The notes: generated by a model from the sequence alone, not told the origin. Shown: positions 8,487 through 18,613, numbered from the stretch's first letter. The stretch: DNA of 41,402 bases from Mycobacterium sp. 1465703.0 (GCF_001672975.1 NZ_LZKU01000083.1:1-41402); one strand, 5' to 3'. A program made the numbers and translations.

Positions 8487-9359
8487 ATGCCCATCGACGT
8501 AGACGTAGCACTGAATGCTGAGCTGGATCCCATCGAATTCTCTTGGACCAGCAGTGATGTGCAGCTCTATCACCTCGGGCTGGGCGCGGGCGCAGACCCG
8601 ATGGACGCCCGAGAGCTGCGCTATCTGATCGACGACACCCCGCAGGTTCTGCCGACGTTCGGGAATGTGGCCGCCACATTCCATGCCACCAAGCCGCCGA
8701 CGGTGCGGTTCCCCGGCATCGACATCGAATTGAGCAAGGTGCTGCACGCCAGTGAGCGGGTCGAGGCGCCGGCTCCGTTGCCGCCGTCGGGCTCGGCCAA
8801 GACCGTCACCCGGTTCACCGACATTTGGGACAAGGGCAAGGCCGCGGTGATCTGGAGCGAGACGACGGTCACCGCACCGGATGGCACGCTGTTGTGGACG
8901 CAGCGGCGGTCCATCTTCGCCCGCGGCGAAGGCGGATTCGGCGGCGAACGCGGTCCGTCGACGTCGGACGGCGCGCCCGACCGGGCTCCCGATCTCGAGG
9001 TCGACGTGCCGATTCTGCCGCAGCAGGCGCTGCTCTACCGGCTGTGCGGTGACCGCAATCCGCTGCACTCAGATCCCGAATTCGCCGCTGCTGCAGGCTT
9101 TTCCCAGCCCATCCTGCACGGGCTGTGCACGTATGGCATGACCTGCAAGGCGATCACCGACGCGCTGCTCGACGGCGACGCCGGCGCAGTGGTGGCCTAC
9201 GGCGCGCGCTTCGCCGGGGTGGCCTTCCCCGGCGAAACACTCAAAGTCGGCATCTGGAAGGACTCAACGTCTTCTGAACGCCGCTTCCTGGCCAGCGTTG
9301 TCGCGCCTTCCCGCGACAACGCCGTCGTCCTCTCCGGCGTCGAACTCGTCCCGGCTTAG
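8487..9359 (+). CDS. chsH3: MaoC-like enoyl-CoA hydratase of side-chain beta-oxidation
   Basis: A 290-residue double hot-dog hydratase. The hydratase-2 signature (GDRNPLHSDPEFAAAAGFSQPILHGLCTYG in consecutive parts) with its Asp/His pair lies in the C-terminal half near residues 190-220. The Rv3538 homologue hydrates a steroid side-chain enoyl-CoA. The ATG is 1 bp after the kstD stop, so the two genes form one operon under the KstR box at 6788. The gene ends tail-to-tail with the DUF559 gene. Confidence 0.88.
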   Translation: MPIDVDVALNAELDPIEFSWTSSDVQLYHLGLGAGADPMDARELRYLIDDTPQVLPTFGNVAATFHATKPPTVRFPGIDIELSKVLHASERVEAPAPLPPSGSAKTVTRFTDIWDKGKAAVIWSETTVTAPDGTLLWTQRRSIFARGEGGFGGERGPSTSDGAPDRAPDLEVDVPILPQQALLYRLCGDRNPLHSDPEFAAAAGFSQPILHGLCTYGMTCKAITDALLDGDAGAVVAYGARFAGVAFPGETLKVGIWKDSTSSERRFLASVVAPSRDNAVVLSGVELVPA

Positions 9360-9391
9360 GGGCTTTTTGCCGAGCGCCTTCTCTTGCCGAA

Positions 9392-9440
9392 TGTGCGGCT
9401 TGCCGCACACTGGGTCTCGGATGTGCGGCTAGCCGCACAT
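9392..9440. repeat. Palindrome pair downstream of DUF559 gene 1
   Basis: Two palindromes: TGTGCGGC-TT-GCCGCACA (9392-9409) and ATGTGCGGCTAGCCGCACAT (9421-9440, perfect 20 bp). Their GTGCGGC half-sites start exactly 30 bp apart. The DUF559 stop codon (complement of 9429-9431) is the centre of the second palindrome. They could act as a two-way terminator between chsH3 and the DUF559 gene, but related palindromes with the same spacing also occur at the other end of the gene (10320-10377). Confidence 0.95.
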
Positions 9441-10274
9441 TCGCCGGGCCAATGCGCCACGCACACGGCTGATGATTTCTGCGGGTCGGTCCCCCGCGAC
9501 CACTCGCACGACAATCCAGCCGAGCCGCTCGAGCGTTTCCAGTCGCCGGAGATCCCAGGTGTATTGCTTCCGGTCACGACGATGCTGCTCACCGTCATAT
9601 TCGACGGCCACCTTTAGGTCTTCCCATCCCATGTCCAGATATGCGATCGCACTGCCGAATTCATTCAGCACCGGAATCTGTGTTTGCGGTCTGGGCAAGC
9701 CTGCCCGGATCAACACGACGCGTAACCATGACTCTTTCGGAGACTGCGCACCTGAATCGAAGAGGTCGACGGCCTGACGTACTCGAGCAGTACCTCTGCG
9801 CCCCAGGTATCGACGGGCTAGCAACTCAATATCGGCGGCTTTGATCTCGGTAACCCGGGCAAGTGCATCAATTGCCGCTACCGCTGTCATGAGCGGATAC
9901 CAACACCCGATGTCCAGCGCCGTCCTGACTGGCGAAGTGACCGGCATGCCGGCCACTAGCTCGATCTCGTCCTGCTCGATGCGGTCTCGGTGGGTCCGCA
10001 ATCCCAACGGGCTCCGGGGATTGTCGTGAATCAAGTCCACTACCGGCGCGTCGTCGGCCCACTTGCTGCCGTGTAGCGCGGCAGCGGCGAAACCTGCGAC
10101 CACACCTCGATACCCGGTCCACAGCCAGCCGGCTTTCGTGCGGAGTTCGGCTGTGATCTCGACGTCGCGCTCCACATAGATGTCGGGGAACAGTCGATGA
10201 AAGCGCGTAGCTAGTTGCGACTTGGTCAACACCCCAGCAGCGATAGCCTCGCTGCCAATCAAAGGCCCCACCAT
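9429..10274 (-). CDS. DUF559 domain protein (Vsr-like nuclease fold), copy 1
   Basis: About 281 residues. The N-terminal half resembles the AbiEi-like winged-helix region seen in many mycobacterial DUF559 proteins (GVLTKSQLATRF...; GMPVTSPVRTALDIG). The C-terminal half carries a PD-(D/E)XK-like pattern: SPKE, then a DMGWEDL acidic segment, then VEYDGEQH, and finally the GWIVVRV strand. This suggests a DNA endonuclease related to very-short-patch repair enzymes; activity is inference. ATG at 10274 is preferred (MVGPLIG), with 10292 possible; neither has a good ribosome-binding site. The stop lies inside a palindrome. The gene occupies the place of PPE63 in M. tuberculosis. It is clearly paralogous to 25729-26586. 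Confidence 0.85.
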   Translation of the reverse strand: MVGPLIGSEAIAAGVLTKSQLATRFHRLFPDIYVERDVEITAELRTKAGWLWTGYRGVVAGFAAAALHGSKWADDAPVVDLIHDNPRSPLGLRTHRDRIEQDEIELVAGMPVTSPVRTALDIGCWYPLMTAVAAIDALARVTEIKAADIELLARRYLGRRGTARVRQAVDLFDSGAQSPKESWLRVVLIRAGLPRPQTQIPVLNEFGSAIAYLDMGWEDLKVAVEYDGEQHRRDRKQYTWDLRRLETLERLGWIVVRVVAGDRPAEIISRVRGALARRMCG

Positions 10275-10319
10275 GAGCACGCAGCGTCGCATGAGGAGCC
10301 GCAGGCGTCACTTCAGTCG

Positions 10320-10377
10320 TCGAGTGTGCGGCCAGCCGCACCGTCGGCGTCGAGTGTGCGGCTGGCCGCACACTCGA
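10320..10377. repeat. Palindrome pair upstream of DUF559 gene 1
   Basis: Two palindromes: GTGCGGC-CA-GCCGCAC (10326-10341) and a stronger one with 13-bp perfect arms TCGAGTGTGCGGC around TG (10350-10377). The 13-mer TCGAGTGTGCGGC is repeated directly at 10320 and 10350, exactly 30 bp apart, the same spacing as in the downstream pair. They lie between the DUF559 start and the end of ltp2. Confidence 0.95.
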
Positions 10378-10388
10378 GGCAAACCTCG

Positions 10389-11558
10389 CTAGCCGAGGAT
10401 CAAGCCGGAGGTCGGCACGCCGGTGCCGGCGGTGACGAGGACGTGCTCGACGTCGGGCACCGGATTCACCGAGGTGCCCCGCAGTTGCCGCACACCCTCG
10501 GCGATTCCGTTCATGCCGTGGATGTAGGCCTCGCCGAGCTGACCGCCGTGCGTATTGATCGGCAGCCGCCCACCGATCTCGATGGCGCCGTCCGCGATGA
10601 AGTCCTTAGCTTCACCCTTGCCGCAGAATCCCAACTCCTCCAACTGAATCAGGGTGAACGGGGTGAAGTGGTCGTAGAGCACGGCGGTCTGGATATCGGT
10701 CGGCTTCAGACCGGATTGCTGCCACAGCTGCTGGCCCACGACGCCCATTTCGGGCAGGCCGAGCTCCGGCCGGTAGTAGCTGACCATGGTGTACTGGTCG
10801 GGGCTGGACCCCTGCGCCGCCGCCTCGATGATCGCCGGCCGCTGCTTGAGGTCCCGCGCCCGCTCGGGAGACGTCACCACGATCGCTACCGCACCGTCGG
10901 TCTCCTGACAGCAGTCCAGCAGCCGCAGCGGCTCCGCGATCCACCGCGAATTCTGATGGTCCTCAATGGTTATCGGCTTCTCATAGAAATACGCCTTCGG
11001 GTTCTTGGCCGCATGCTTGCGGTCGGCCACCGAAATCGCGCCGAAGTCGCGGCTGGTCGCACCGGACAGATGCATATAGCGCTGGGCGATCATCGCGACC
11101 TGCGCGGCCGGCGTGGAAAGCCCGTGCGGGTAGGAGAACGAATTGTCCGCCGCCGTCGAATCGGCTTGGACGCCAGCGTTACCCACCAAACGGGTCTGCA
11201 CCTGTCCGAACCGCATGCCTGAGCGTTCGTTGAATGCCCGGTAGGCGACGACGACGTCGGCCACTCCGGTGGCCACGGCGATCGCCGCCTGCTGCACGGT
11301 GGCGCACGCGGCGCCCCCTCCGTATCCGATCTGCGAGAAGAACTTCAGGTCACCGATGCCCGTCGCACGTGCCACCGCGGTTTCGTTGTTGGTGTCCATC
11401 GTGAAGGTGGTCAAGCCGTCGACGTCCGACGGGCTCAACCCGGCGTCGTCCAACGCGTCCAACACCGCCTCGGCGGCCAGCCGGAGCTCACTGCGGCCGG
11501 AGTCCTTGGAGAAGTCGGTGGCGCCGATGCCGACGATTGCGGCCTTGCCCGACAACAT
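10389..11558 (-). CDS. ltp2: Steroid side-chain retro-aldolase (thiolase-like lipid-transfer protein)
   Basis: A 389-residue SCP-x thiolase-fold protein. The Rv3540c homologue releases propionyl-CoA from the 17-hydroxy side-chain CoA ester formed by ChsH1-H2, leaving the C17 ketone. Motifs include GYGGGAACATVQQAA (thiolase core, around residue 80) and NTHGGQLGEAYIHGMNG near the C-terminus, where a thiolase would carry HP-type residues. It works in complex with the DUF35 domain of ChsH2. Its ATG abuts the chsH1 stop with no gap. It is the last gene of the cyp125-led operon. Confidence 0.95.
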   Translation of the reverse strand: MLSGKAAIVGIGATDFSKDSGRSELRLAAEAVLDALDDAGLSPSDVDGLTTFTMDTNNETAVARATGIGDLKFFSQIGYGGGAACATVQQAAIAVATGVADVVVAYRAFNERSGMRFGQVQTRLVGNAGVQADSTAADNSFSYPHGLSTPAAQVAMIAQRYMHLSGATSRDFGAISVADRKHAAKNPKAYFYEKPITIEDHQNSRWIAEPLRLLDCCQETDGAVAIVVTSPERARDLKQRPAIIEAAAQGSSPDQYTMVSYYRPELGLPEMGVVGQQLWQQSGLKPTDIQTAVLYDHFTPFTLIQLEELGFCGKGEAKDFIADGAIEIGGRLPINTHGGQLGEAYIHGMNGIAEGVRQLRGTSVNPVPDVEHVLVTAGTGVPTSGLILG

Positions 11559-11960
11559 CTAGGAACCCCCGATCGTCAGCGTCACATTCGCGATCACATG
11601 GTCGCCGAGGCTATTGCGGCCGAACACCTTTAGCGTGATGAGGCCGTCTTCGACGGCGGTCACCTCACCGGAGAATGTGACGGTGTCGTAGGCGTACCAG
11701 GGCACCCCGAGGCGCAGCCCTATCGACTTGATCAGCGCCGTCGGCCCCGCCCAATCGGTGACGTACCGCTGCACCAGCCCGGTATCGGTGAGGATATTGA
11801 CGAAGATGTCCTTGGAACCCTTGGCCTGCGCCAGGTCACGGTCATGGTGAACGTCCTGAAAGTCCCTGGTCGCCAAGGCCGTTGAGATGATGAATGTCGG
11901 TGAACCGTGCAGCTTGAGTTCGGGCAGAGTGGTGCCCACTTCGACAACAGCTGCGCTCAT
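11559..11960 (-). CDS. chsH1: MaoC-like enoyl-CoA hydratase, small subunit
   Basis: A 133-residue single hot-dog protein, partner of ChsH2 in hydrating the C17 side-chain enoyl-CoA. The dehydratase signature DVHHDRDLAQAKGSKDIFVN has the His expected of the catalytic half. The ATG at 11960 (MSAAVVEVG) overlaps the chsH2 stop (ATGA), which supports it over an extension to 11999. Confidence 0.93.
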   Translation of the reverse strand: MSAAVVEVGTTLPELKLHGSPTFIISTALATRDFQDVHHDRDLAQAKGSKDIFVNILTDTGLVQRYVTDWAGPTALIKSIGLRLGVPWYAYDTVTFSGEVTAVEDGLITLKVFGRNSLGDHVIANVTLTIGGS

Positions 11961-12919
11961 GCTTCGTCTCCCATGGGCTCCCAGGCGTACAGGCTCCACT
12001 CCGGGCCGGACTCACCGGCCGGGAAGTCGATATAGGTTGCGCGGACCGGCATTCCGATCTTGATCTCGGCATGGTCGACGTTGCGCAGCTCGCCGAGCAT
12101 GCGCACGCCCTCTTCCAGCTCGATCAGCGCGATCACGAACGGCAGCGTGCGACCGGGCACCTTCGGCGCGTGATGCACCACGAAGCTGAACAGCGTGCCA
12201 CGGCCGCTGGCCACGGCGTAGTCGATCGGCTCGGACTTGTCCTGCCACACCGCCGGTACCGGCGGGTGCTGCAGGGTGCCATCGGCGAGGCGCTGGATAC
12301 GCAACTCGTGGGCTTTGACGCCCTCCCAGAAGAAGGCGGTGTCGCGTGACACCGCCGGACGCATCATGGCGTCGGCGTCCAGGTCCTGCGGGACGGATCC
12401 GGTGGCGCCGGAATCCTCTCGTGGCCTGAATTTCAGGATGCGCCAGGCCATCTCGGCGACGTCCTCGTCACCGACCCGCCAGGTGATGTGCTGGTTGATG
12501 AACCAGCCCTCGCCGAGCCCGGTCTGCTTGGGTCCGACCACGTCGCGCATCTCGGAGTGGACGGTGACCTGCTCGCCGGGACGCAGATACCGATGATAGG
12601 TCTGCTCGCAGTTGGTCGCGACCACCCCGATGTAGCCGGCCTCGTCGAACAGCTGCATGATCGGGCCCATCGGGTCGTCGGTCGGGCGTTCGCCGCCCAG
12701 GCCGAACATCGTCCACACCTGAATCATGGCCGGTGGGGCGACGATTCCTGGGTGGCCGGCGGCCTTGGCGGCCGCCTCGTCGACGTAGATCGGGTTGCGG
12801 TCGCCGAGCGCTTCGACCCAGTTGTTGATCGTCGGCTGGTTCACCGGATCCCGCGCCGCACGCGGCTTGGCGACGACGGTGGCGGTGATTTCCGCGACCG
12901 CTTCTTTGATATCAGTCAT
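11957..12919 (-). CDS. chsH2: MaoC-like hydratase subunit with DUF35 domain
   Basis: 320 residues in two parts: an N-terminal MaoC-like hot-dog domain (about residues 20-170) and a C-terminal DUF35/OB-fold domain (about 190-320, ending in ATYIDFPAGE...WEPMGDEA). The first pairs with ChsH1 to hydrate the steroid enoyl-CoA; the second binds and activates Ltp2, so hydration and carbon-carbon cleavage are coupled. ATGA overlaps occur at both ends (with fadE29 and chsH1). The start at 12919 gives MTDIKEAVAE. Confidence 0.94.
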   Translation of the reverse strand: MTDIKEAVAEITATVVAKPRAARDPVNQPTINNWVEALGDRNPIYVDEAAAKAAGHPGIVAPPAMIQVWTMFGLGGERPTDDPMGPIMQLFDEAGYIGVVATNCEQTYHRYLRPGEQVTVHSEMRDVVGPKQTGLGEGWFINQHITWRVGDEDVAEMAWRILKFRPREDSGATGSVPQDLDADAMMRPAVSRDTAFFWEGVKAHELRIQRLADGTLQHPPVPAVWQDKSEPIDYAVASGRGTLFSFVVHHAPKVPGRTLPFVIALIELEEGVRMLGELRNVDHAEIKIGMPVRATYIDFPAGESGPEWSLYAWEPMGDEA

Positions 12920-14079
12920 CGAGGCACCCTCGGCACCTTGAGTCCGGATGCGGCGATCATCTCGCGCATCACTTCGTTCACGCCGCCGCCGAAAGTGATG
13001 ACCAGGTTGCGCTTGGTTTGCGAGTCCAGCCAGTTGAGCAGATCGGCGGTGTCCGAATCGGCGGGGTTGCCATACTTGCCGACGATCTCCTCGGCGAGTC
13101 GGCCGATGTATTGGATGCGCTCCGTGCCAAAGACTTTCGTCGATGCAGCATCGGCCACGTTGATGTCTTCGCCCGCGGCGGCCACCTGCCAGTTCAGCAA
13201 CTCGTTGATCCGCCACATCGCATGGATCTCACCGAGCGCTCGCTTGACGTCCTGATGGTCGATCGGTGTGACCCCGTCGCTACCCGGCTTCGACGCCCAG
13301 GCGTGCAGTCGGTCGTAGATGCCGGCGGTACGCCCCGCCGGACCGAGCATGACCCGCTCGTTGTTGAGCTGGGTGGTGATCAGCCGCCAGCCGCCGTTCT
13401 CCTCACCGACCAGCATGTCCGCAGGCACCCGCACATCGTTGTAGTAGGTGGCGTTGGTGTGGTGGGCGCCGTCGGACAGGATGATCGGCGTCCAGGAGTA
13501 ACCCGGATCCTTGGTATCGACGATCAGGATCGAAATGCCCTTGTGCTTCACGGCTTCGGGATCGGTGCGGCAGGCCAGCCAAATGTAGTCCGCGTCGTGG
13601 GCTCCGGTGGTGAAGATCTTCTGCCCGTTGACGATGTACTCGTCGCCCTGACGAACGGCGGTGGTGCGCAGCGAAGCCAGATCGGTCCCCGCCTCGGGCT
13701 CGGTATAGCCGATGGCGAAGTGGACCTCACCGGCCAGGATGGCCGGCAGGAATTTCTTCTTCTGCTCGTCGCTACCGAACTGCTGCAGAACCGGGCCGAC
13801 CGTCTGCAGCGTCACAGCGGGCAGCGGCACGTCGGCCCGATGCGCCTCGTTGACGAAGATCGACTGCTCGATCGGGCCGAAGCCCAAGCCGCCGAACTCC
13901 TTTGGCCATCCGACGCCGAGCTTGCCGTCCTGACCCATCCGCCGAATCACCGCGCGATAGGCCTCGTTGTGGCGATCCTGCTCCATCGCCTTCATCTCGT
14001 CGGACGAGATCAGGTTCGAAAAGTATTCGCGTAGTTCCGCTTGCAGCTGACGCTGTTCGGGAGTCAGATCTATGAACAT
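12916..14079 (-). CDS. fadE29: Acyl-CoA dehydrogenase, ChsE2 subunit
   Basis: 387 residues, matching the homologue. It is one half of the ChsE1-ChsE2 heterotetramer that dehydrogenates the three-carbon steroid side chain as its CoA ester. Acyl-CoA dehydrogenase motifs seen: FAIGYTEPEAGTDLASLRTTA (FAD/substrate loop, about residues 125-145) and the C-terminal FGGGVNEVMREMIA. The ATG at 14079 (MFIDLTPEQ) overlaps the end of fadE28 by 10 bp. Confidence 0.95.
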   Translation of the reverse strand: MFIDLTPEQRQLQAELREYFSNLISSDEMKAMEQDRHNEAYRAVIRRMGQDGKLGVGWPKEFGGLGFGPIEQSIFVNEAHRADVPLPAVTLQTVGPVLQQFGSDEQKKKFLPAILAGEVHFAIGYTEPEAGTDLASLRTTAVRQGDEYIVNGQKIFTTGAHDADYIWLACRTDPEAVKHKGISILIVDTKDPGYSWTPIILSDGAHHTNATYYNDVRVPADMLVGEENGGWRLITTQLNNERVMLGPAGRTAGIYDRLHAWASKPGSDGVTPIDHQDVKRALGEIHAMWRINELLNWQVAAAGEDINVADAASTKVFGTERIQYIGRLAEEIVGKYGNPADSDTADLLNWLDSQTKRNLVITFGGGVNEVMREMIAASGLKVPRVPR

Positions 14080-15113
14080 TGCGCTCCCACCAGATCGAGA
14101 CGATGAGACGAACCGCCCAGCAGCCGGGACAGGTCCTTGACCGTGGAGTAATACCGGTGCATCGGATAAGTGATGTCCATCCCCATGCCACCGTGCAGGT
14201 GATGACAGATCTGCATCACCGGCGGCGCCTGGGAGGTGATCCAATAGCCGAGGACGTCCAGGTCGTCTTGTACTTGAGGGGCGGATCCGCCCCTTTCGGA
14301 CAGCCCCCAGGCGACCGCCTTCGCCACCAAATCGATGGTGCGCGAGGCGATGTAGACCTCGGCGAGCTGGGCGGCCACGGTCTGGAACGTCGACAGCGGC
14401 TTGCCGAACTGCTTGCGGTTGGCCACGTAGTCGGCGGTCAGCCGCAGCGCCCCGGCCACCAGCCCATCGGCGTAGGCGCCGATGGCCGCCAGCGCCAACT
14501 GGTTGACCCGCGGCGCCGTCGCGCCGGCCAAAACGTCGGAGTCTTCGACCGCGACGTCGGCGAAGGTGACCGTGTACTCCTCGGAGTCGTTCGACGTCGG
14601 AGTTTGAACCATCTGCACGCCGGCGGTCTTGGGCGACACCACGACGACAGCGTTGTCGGCGGTGACGATCATCCAATCCGCTTGTCCGGCATAGCCAACA
14701 CCGATCTTGGTGCCCGACAACCGGCCATTGGCGAAGGTCGTCGAGGGCCGGTCCGGCAGTGCGGTTCCCGGCTCGTTGAGCGCGGCGGTCAACACGGCCC
14801 CCTTGGCGACGCCGCCGAGGAATCTGTCCTGCTGCTGGTCGGAGGTTAGGTCAAGCAGCGGCAGGACGCCGAATCCCAGCGTCGCCAGGGCCGGCGTAAT
14901 CGCGCCGTGGCGACCGATCTCGGTCAGCACGGTGGCGACCTCGGGCAACCCCACCCCGTCGCCGCCGAGTCGCTCGGGCACCGCCAGCGCCGTCACGCCG
15001 CCACTGACCAATGCGTCCCAACTCAATTCGCGCTCGAACACCGAAGTGACGACGTCGGCGACGGCCTGTTGCGTCGCGGTCAGGTCGAAGTCCATCGACG
15101 TTTCTGATGCCAT
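14070..15113 (-). CDS. fadE28: Acyl-CoA dehydrogenase, ChsE1 subunit
   Basis: 347 residues from ATG 15113, or 341 from ATG 15095 (MDFDLTATQQ); the second matches the homologue's start, the first lies 1 bp from the cyp125 stop. It is the shorter acyl-CoA dehydrogenase subunit that pairs with FadE29. The family motif RKQFGKPLSTFQTVAAQLAE (in two parts) is present, as is HLHGGMGMDITYPMHRYY near the C-terminus. A surface segment around SERGGSAPQVQ is about four residues longer than I recall in M. tuberculosis; its DNA is an 18-bp perfect palindrome (14277-14294). Confidence 0.93.
   Translation of the reverse strand: MASETSMDFDLTATQQAVADVVTSVFERELSWDALVSGGVTALAVPERLGGDGVGLPEVATVLTEIGRHGAITPALATLGFGVLPLLDLTSDQQQDRFLGGVAKGAVLTAALNEPGTALPDRPSTTFANGRLSGTKIGVGYAGQADWMIVTADNAVVVVSPKTAGVQMVQTPTSNDSEEYTVTFADVAVEDSDVLAGATAPRVNQLALAAIGAYADGLVAGALRLTADYVANRKQFGKPLSTFQTVAAQLAEVYIASRTIDLVAKAVAWGLSERGGSAPQVQDDLDVLGYWITSQAPPVMQICHHLHGGMGMDITYPMHRYYSTVKDLSRLLGGSSHRLDLVGAQCS
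14277..14294. repeat. 18-bp perfect palindrome inside fadE28
   Basis: AGGGGCGGATCCGCCCCT encodes part of the variable loop SERGGSAP of FadE28 on the minus strand. It coincides with a length difference from the M. tuberculosis protein as I recall it, so it may mark a small insertion. Confidence 0.9.
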
Positions 15114-15114
15114 A

Positions 15115-16365
15115 TCAGTGCGCCACCGGGCACTTGCCGGTGTAGTCGACCTGCCAGTGCTTGATGCCGTTGAGCCAGCCGGACCGCAACCGCTCGGGTG
15201 TCGAGATCGACTTCAGATCCGGCATGTGGTCGGCCACCGCGTTGAAGATCAGGCTGATCGTCATCCGGGCCAGGTTCGCTCCGATGCAGTAATGGGCACC
15301 GGTACCACCAAAGCCCACGTGCGGGTTGGGGTTTCGCATGATGTTGAAGCTGTGCGGGTCTTCGAAGACCTCTTCGTCAAAGTTGGCCGAGCGGTAGAAC
15401 ATGACCACCCGCTGGCCCTTCTTGATCTGCACACCCGACAGCTCGTAGTCCTCCAGCGCGGTGCGCTGGAACGCGGTGACCGGGGTGGCCCAGCGGACGA
15501 TCTCGTCGGGCGCGGTCTCGGGGCGCTCTTTCTTGAACAGCTCCCACTGGTCGGGGTTCTCCGCGAACGCGATCATGCCGTGCGTGATCGAGTTCCGGGT
15601 GGTCTCGTTACCGGCCACCGCCAGCATCACCACGAAGAAGCCGAATTCGTCGTCGGAGAGCTTCTCGCCCTCGATGTCGGCCTGGATCAGCTGGGTGACG
15701 ATGTCATCGCCGGGGTTCTTGGCACGCTCCTCGGCCATCTTCATCGCGTACATGATCAGCTCGGCCGACGACATCGCGGGATCGATGTGCGCGTACTCGG
15801 GGTCTTCGTTGCCGGTCATCTCGTTGGACCAGCGGAAGATCTTGTCCCGGTCTTCCTGCGGGACGCCCAGCAGACCCGCGATGGCCTGCAGCGGCAGCTC
15901 GCAGGAGACCTGCTCGACGAAGTCGCCGGTACCCGCCGACGCCGCGGTCTTGGCGATGTTCTGAGCACGGGCGTCCAGTTCGTCACGCAACCGGCCGATG
16001 GCCCGCGGGGTGAAACCACGCGAGATGATCTTGCGCAGCCGGGTGTGGTGCGGCGCGTCCATGTTGAGCATGACGTTGCGCTGCAGGTCGATTTGCTCGC
16101 GGGTCATCTCCTGCGGCCACACCGGAATGGCGCAGTCCTGCTGCGACGAGAAGATGTCGCTGCGCACGGAGATCTCTTTGACGTCCTTGTGCTTGGTGAT
16201 GGCCCAATAGCCTTTGTCACCGAAGCCACCTGTACCGCCTGGAACGTCCACCCAGTAAATCGGCTCGGACTTGCGCACTTCGGCCAACTCGTTGACCGGC
16301 AGGCCCTTGACAGTGACGTCCGGATCGAGAAAGTCAAACCCGGGCGGAAGATTCGGACTGGGCAC
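15115..16365 (-). CDS. cyp125: Cytochrome P450 CYP125, steroid C26/C27 monooxygenase
   Basis: A 416-residue P450 that oxidises the terminal methyl of the cholesterol side chain to the acid, the first step of side-chain breakdown. The haem-binding loop is VGFGGTGAHYCIGANLARM with Cys360 as ligand; the I-helix reads MLAVAGNETTRNSIT and the ExxR motif is ETAPDEIVRWA-adjacent. The GTG start at 16365 is supported by AGGAGA 8-9 bp upstream. It is first in the operon that continues through fadE28, fadE29, chsH2, chsH1 and ltp2. Confidence 0.95.
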   Translation of the reverse strand: MPSPNLPPGFDFLDPDVTVKGLPVNELAEVRKSEPIYWVDVPGGTGGFGDKGYWAITKHKDVKEISVRSDIFSSQQDCAIPVWPQEMTREQIDLQRNVMLNMDAPHHTRLRKIISRGFTPRAIGRLRDELDARAQNIAKTAASAGTGDFVEQVSCELPLQAIAGLLGVPQEDRDKIFRWSNEMTGNEDPEYAHIDPAMSSAELIMYAMKMAEERAKNPGDDIVTQLIQADIEGEKLSDDEFGFFVVMLAVAGNETTRNSITHGMIAFAENPDQWELFKKERPETAPDEIVRWATPVTAFQRTALEDYELSGVQIKKGQRVVMFYRSANFDEEVFEDPHSFNIMRNPNPHVGFGGTGAHYCIGANLARMTISLIFNAVADHMPDLKSISTPERLRSGWLNGIKHWQVDYTGKCPVAH

Positions 16366-16408
16366 GCTAACTTCTCCTAACTACAGTCCTCGATGACTTG
16401 CGACCCCA

Positions 16409-16428
16409 GGACACTAGCTGTCCTAGTG
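16409..16428. promoter_or_regulatory. Overlapping inverted repeats upstream of cyp125
   Basis: GGACA-CTAGC-TGTCC (16409-16423) and CACTAG-CTGTC-CTAGTG (16412-16428) overlap in the cyp125-fadA5 divergent gap, 44-63 bp upstream of the cyp125 start. Neither matches the KstR or KstR2 motif. This may be an operator for another regulator; no protein can be assigned. Confidence 0.4.
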
Positions 16429-16501
16429 ATGCTCTGGTGCCAGTAAAACATGCCTCCACCGCAGACAAAAGGCGGCGGCGCATCGTCGCTTGTCATAGTA
16501 A

Positions 16502-16515
16502 TGAAACGTGTTCTA
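16502..16515. promoter_or_regulatory. KstR operator between cyp125 and fadA5
   Basis: TGAAACGTGTTCTA fits the KstR motif with one weak half. It lies 10 bp upstream of the fadA5 ATG and 137 bp from the cyp125 start. It probably serves fadA5 directly; control of cyp125 from this distance is less certain. Confidence 0.82.
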
Positions 16516-16516
16516 G

Positions 16517-17689
<1,173 letters not shown>

Positions 17690-17713
17690 CTCTTGATCCC
17701 TTCTGCCTTTCTG

Positions 17714-18100
17714 GTGAGCGTCTCCGACGAAAGCCGCATCGCCGCGGCGCAGTCCTACATCGACGCGCTGGTCAGCCATGACGGCGACGCTGTTCCGTTC
17801 GCCGCGCGCTGCACTCGCGTCGAGCAGGGCATCAAAAACGGCTTCTCCGGAAACCATCTGCGGCGCAGCCTCAATCGCGGGCTGCAGTATCGGTTGCTCG
17901 CGGACACCACACCGCCGGACTACCGCATCGACGGCGACCAGGTTCACGCGGTGTACCGGGTGCTGACCAAGGCGGCGTTCGGCGGCCGCCGGCTCGCCGC
18001 GCACGTCACCGAGACCTTCGTGATTCCGGCCGAAAGCGCCACTGGCAAAGCCGAAATTCACCACATCGAGGTTCGCTTCCAACCCTTCATTCAGCGGTAA
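17714..18100 (+). CDS. Small hypothetical protein, possibly an alpha/beta-barrel (SnoaL-like) domain
   Basis: 128 residues from GTG 17714 (VSVSDESRIAAAQSYIDALVSHDG); a TTG at 17693 would add seven residues. Neither has a clear ribosome-binding site. The beginning (AAQSYIDALVSHDGDAVPFA) looks like the first helix and strand of SnoaL/NTF2-like folds, and the C-terminus has HHIEVRFQPF strands. The family function is not recognised. It lies 24 bp after fadA5 on the same strand and is followed by ddn, so co-transcription with fadA5 is likely. Confidence 0.7.
   Translation: MSVSDESRIAAAQSYIDALVSHDGDAVPFAARCTRVEQGIKNGFSGNHLRRSLNRGLQYRLLADTTPPDYRIDGDQVHAVYRVLTKAAFGGRRLAAHVTETFVIPAESATGKAEIHHIEVRFQPFIQR

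Positions 18101-18613
<513 letters not shown>

Noticed and set aside
14707..16380. 557-codon plus-strand frame opposite cyp125
   Set aside because: It is antisense to a full-length P450 with an intact haem motif; no start signal or homology.
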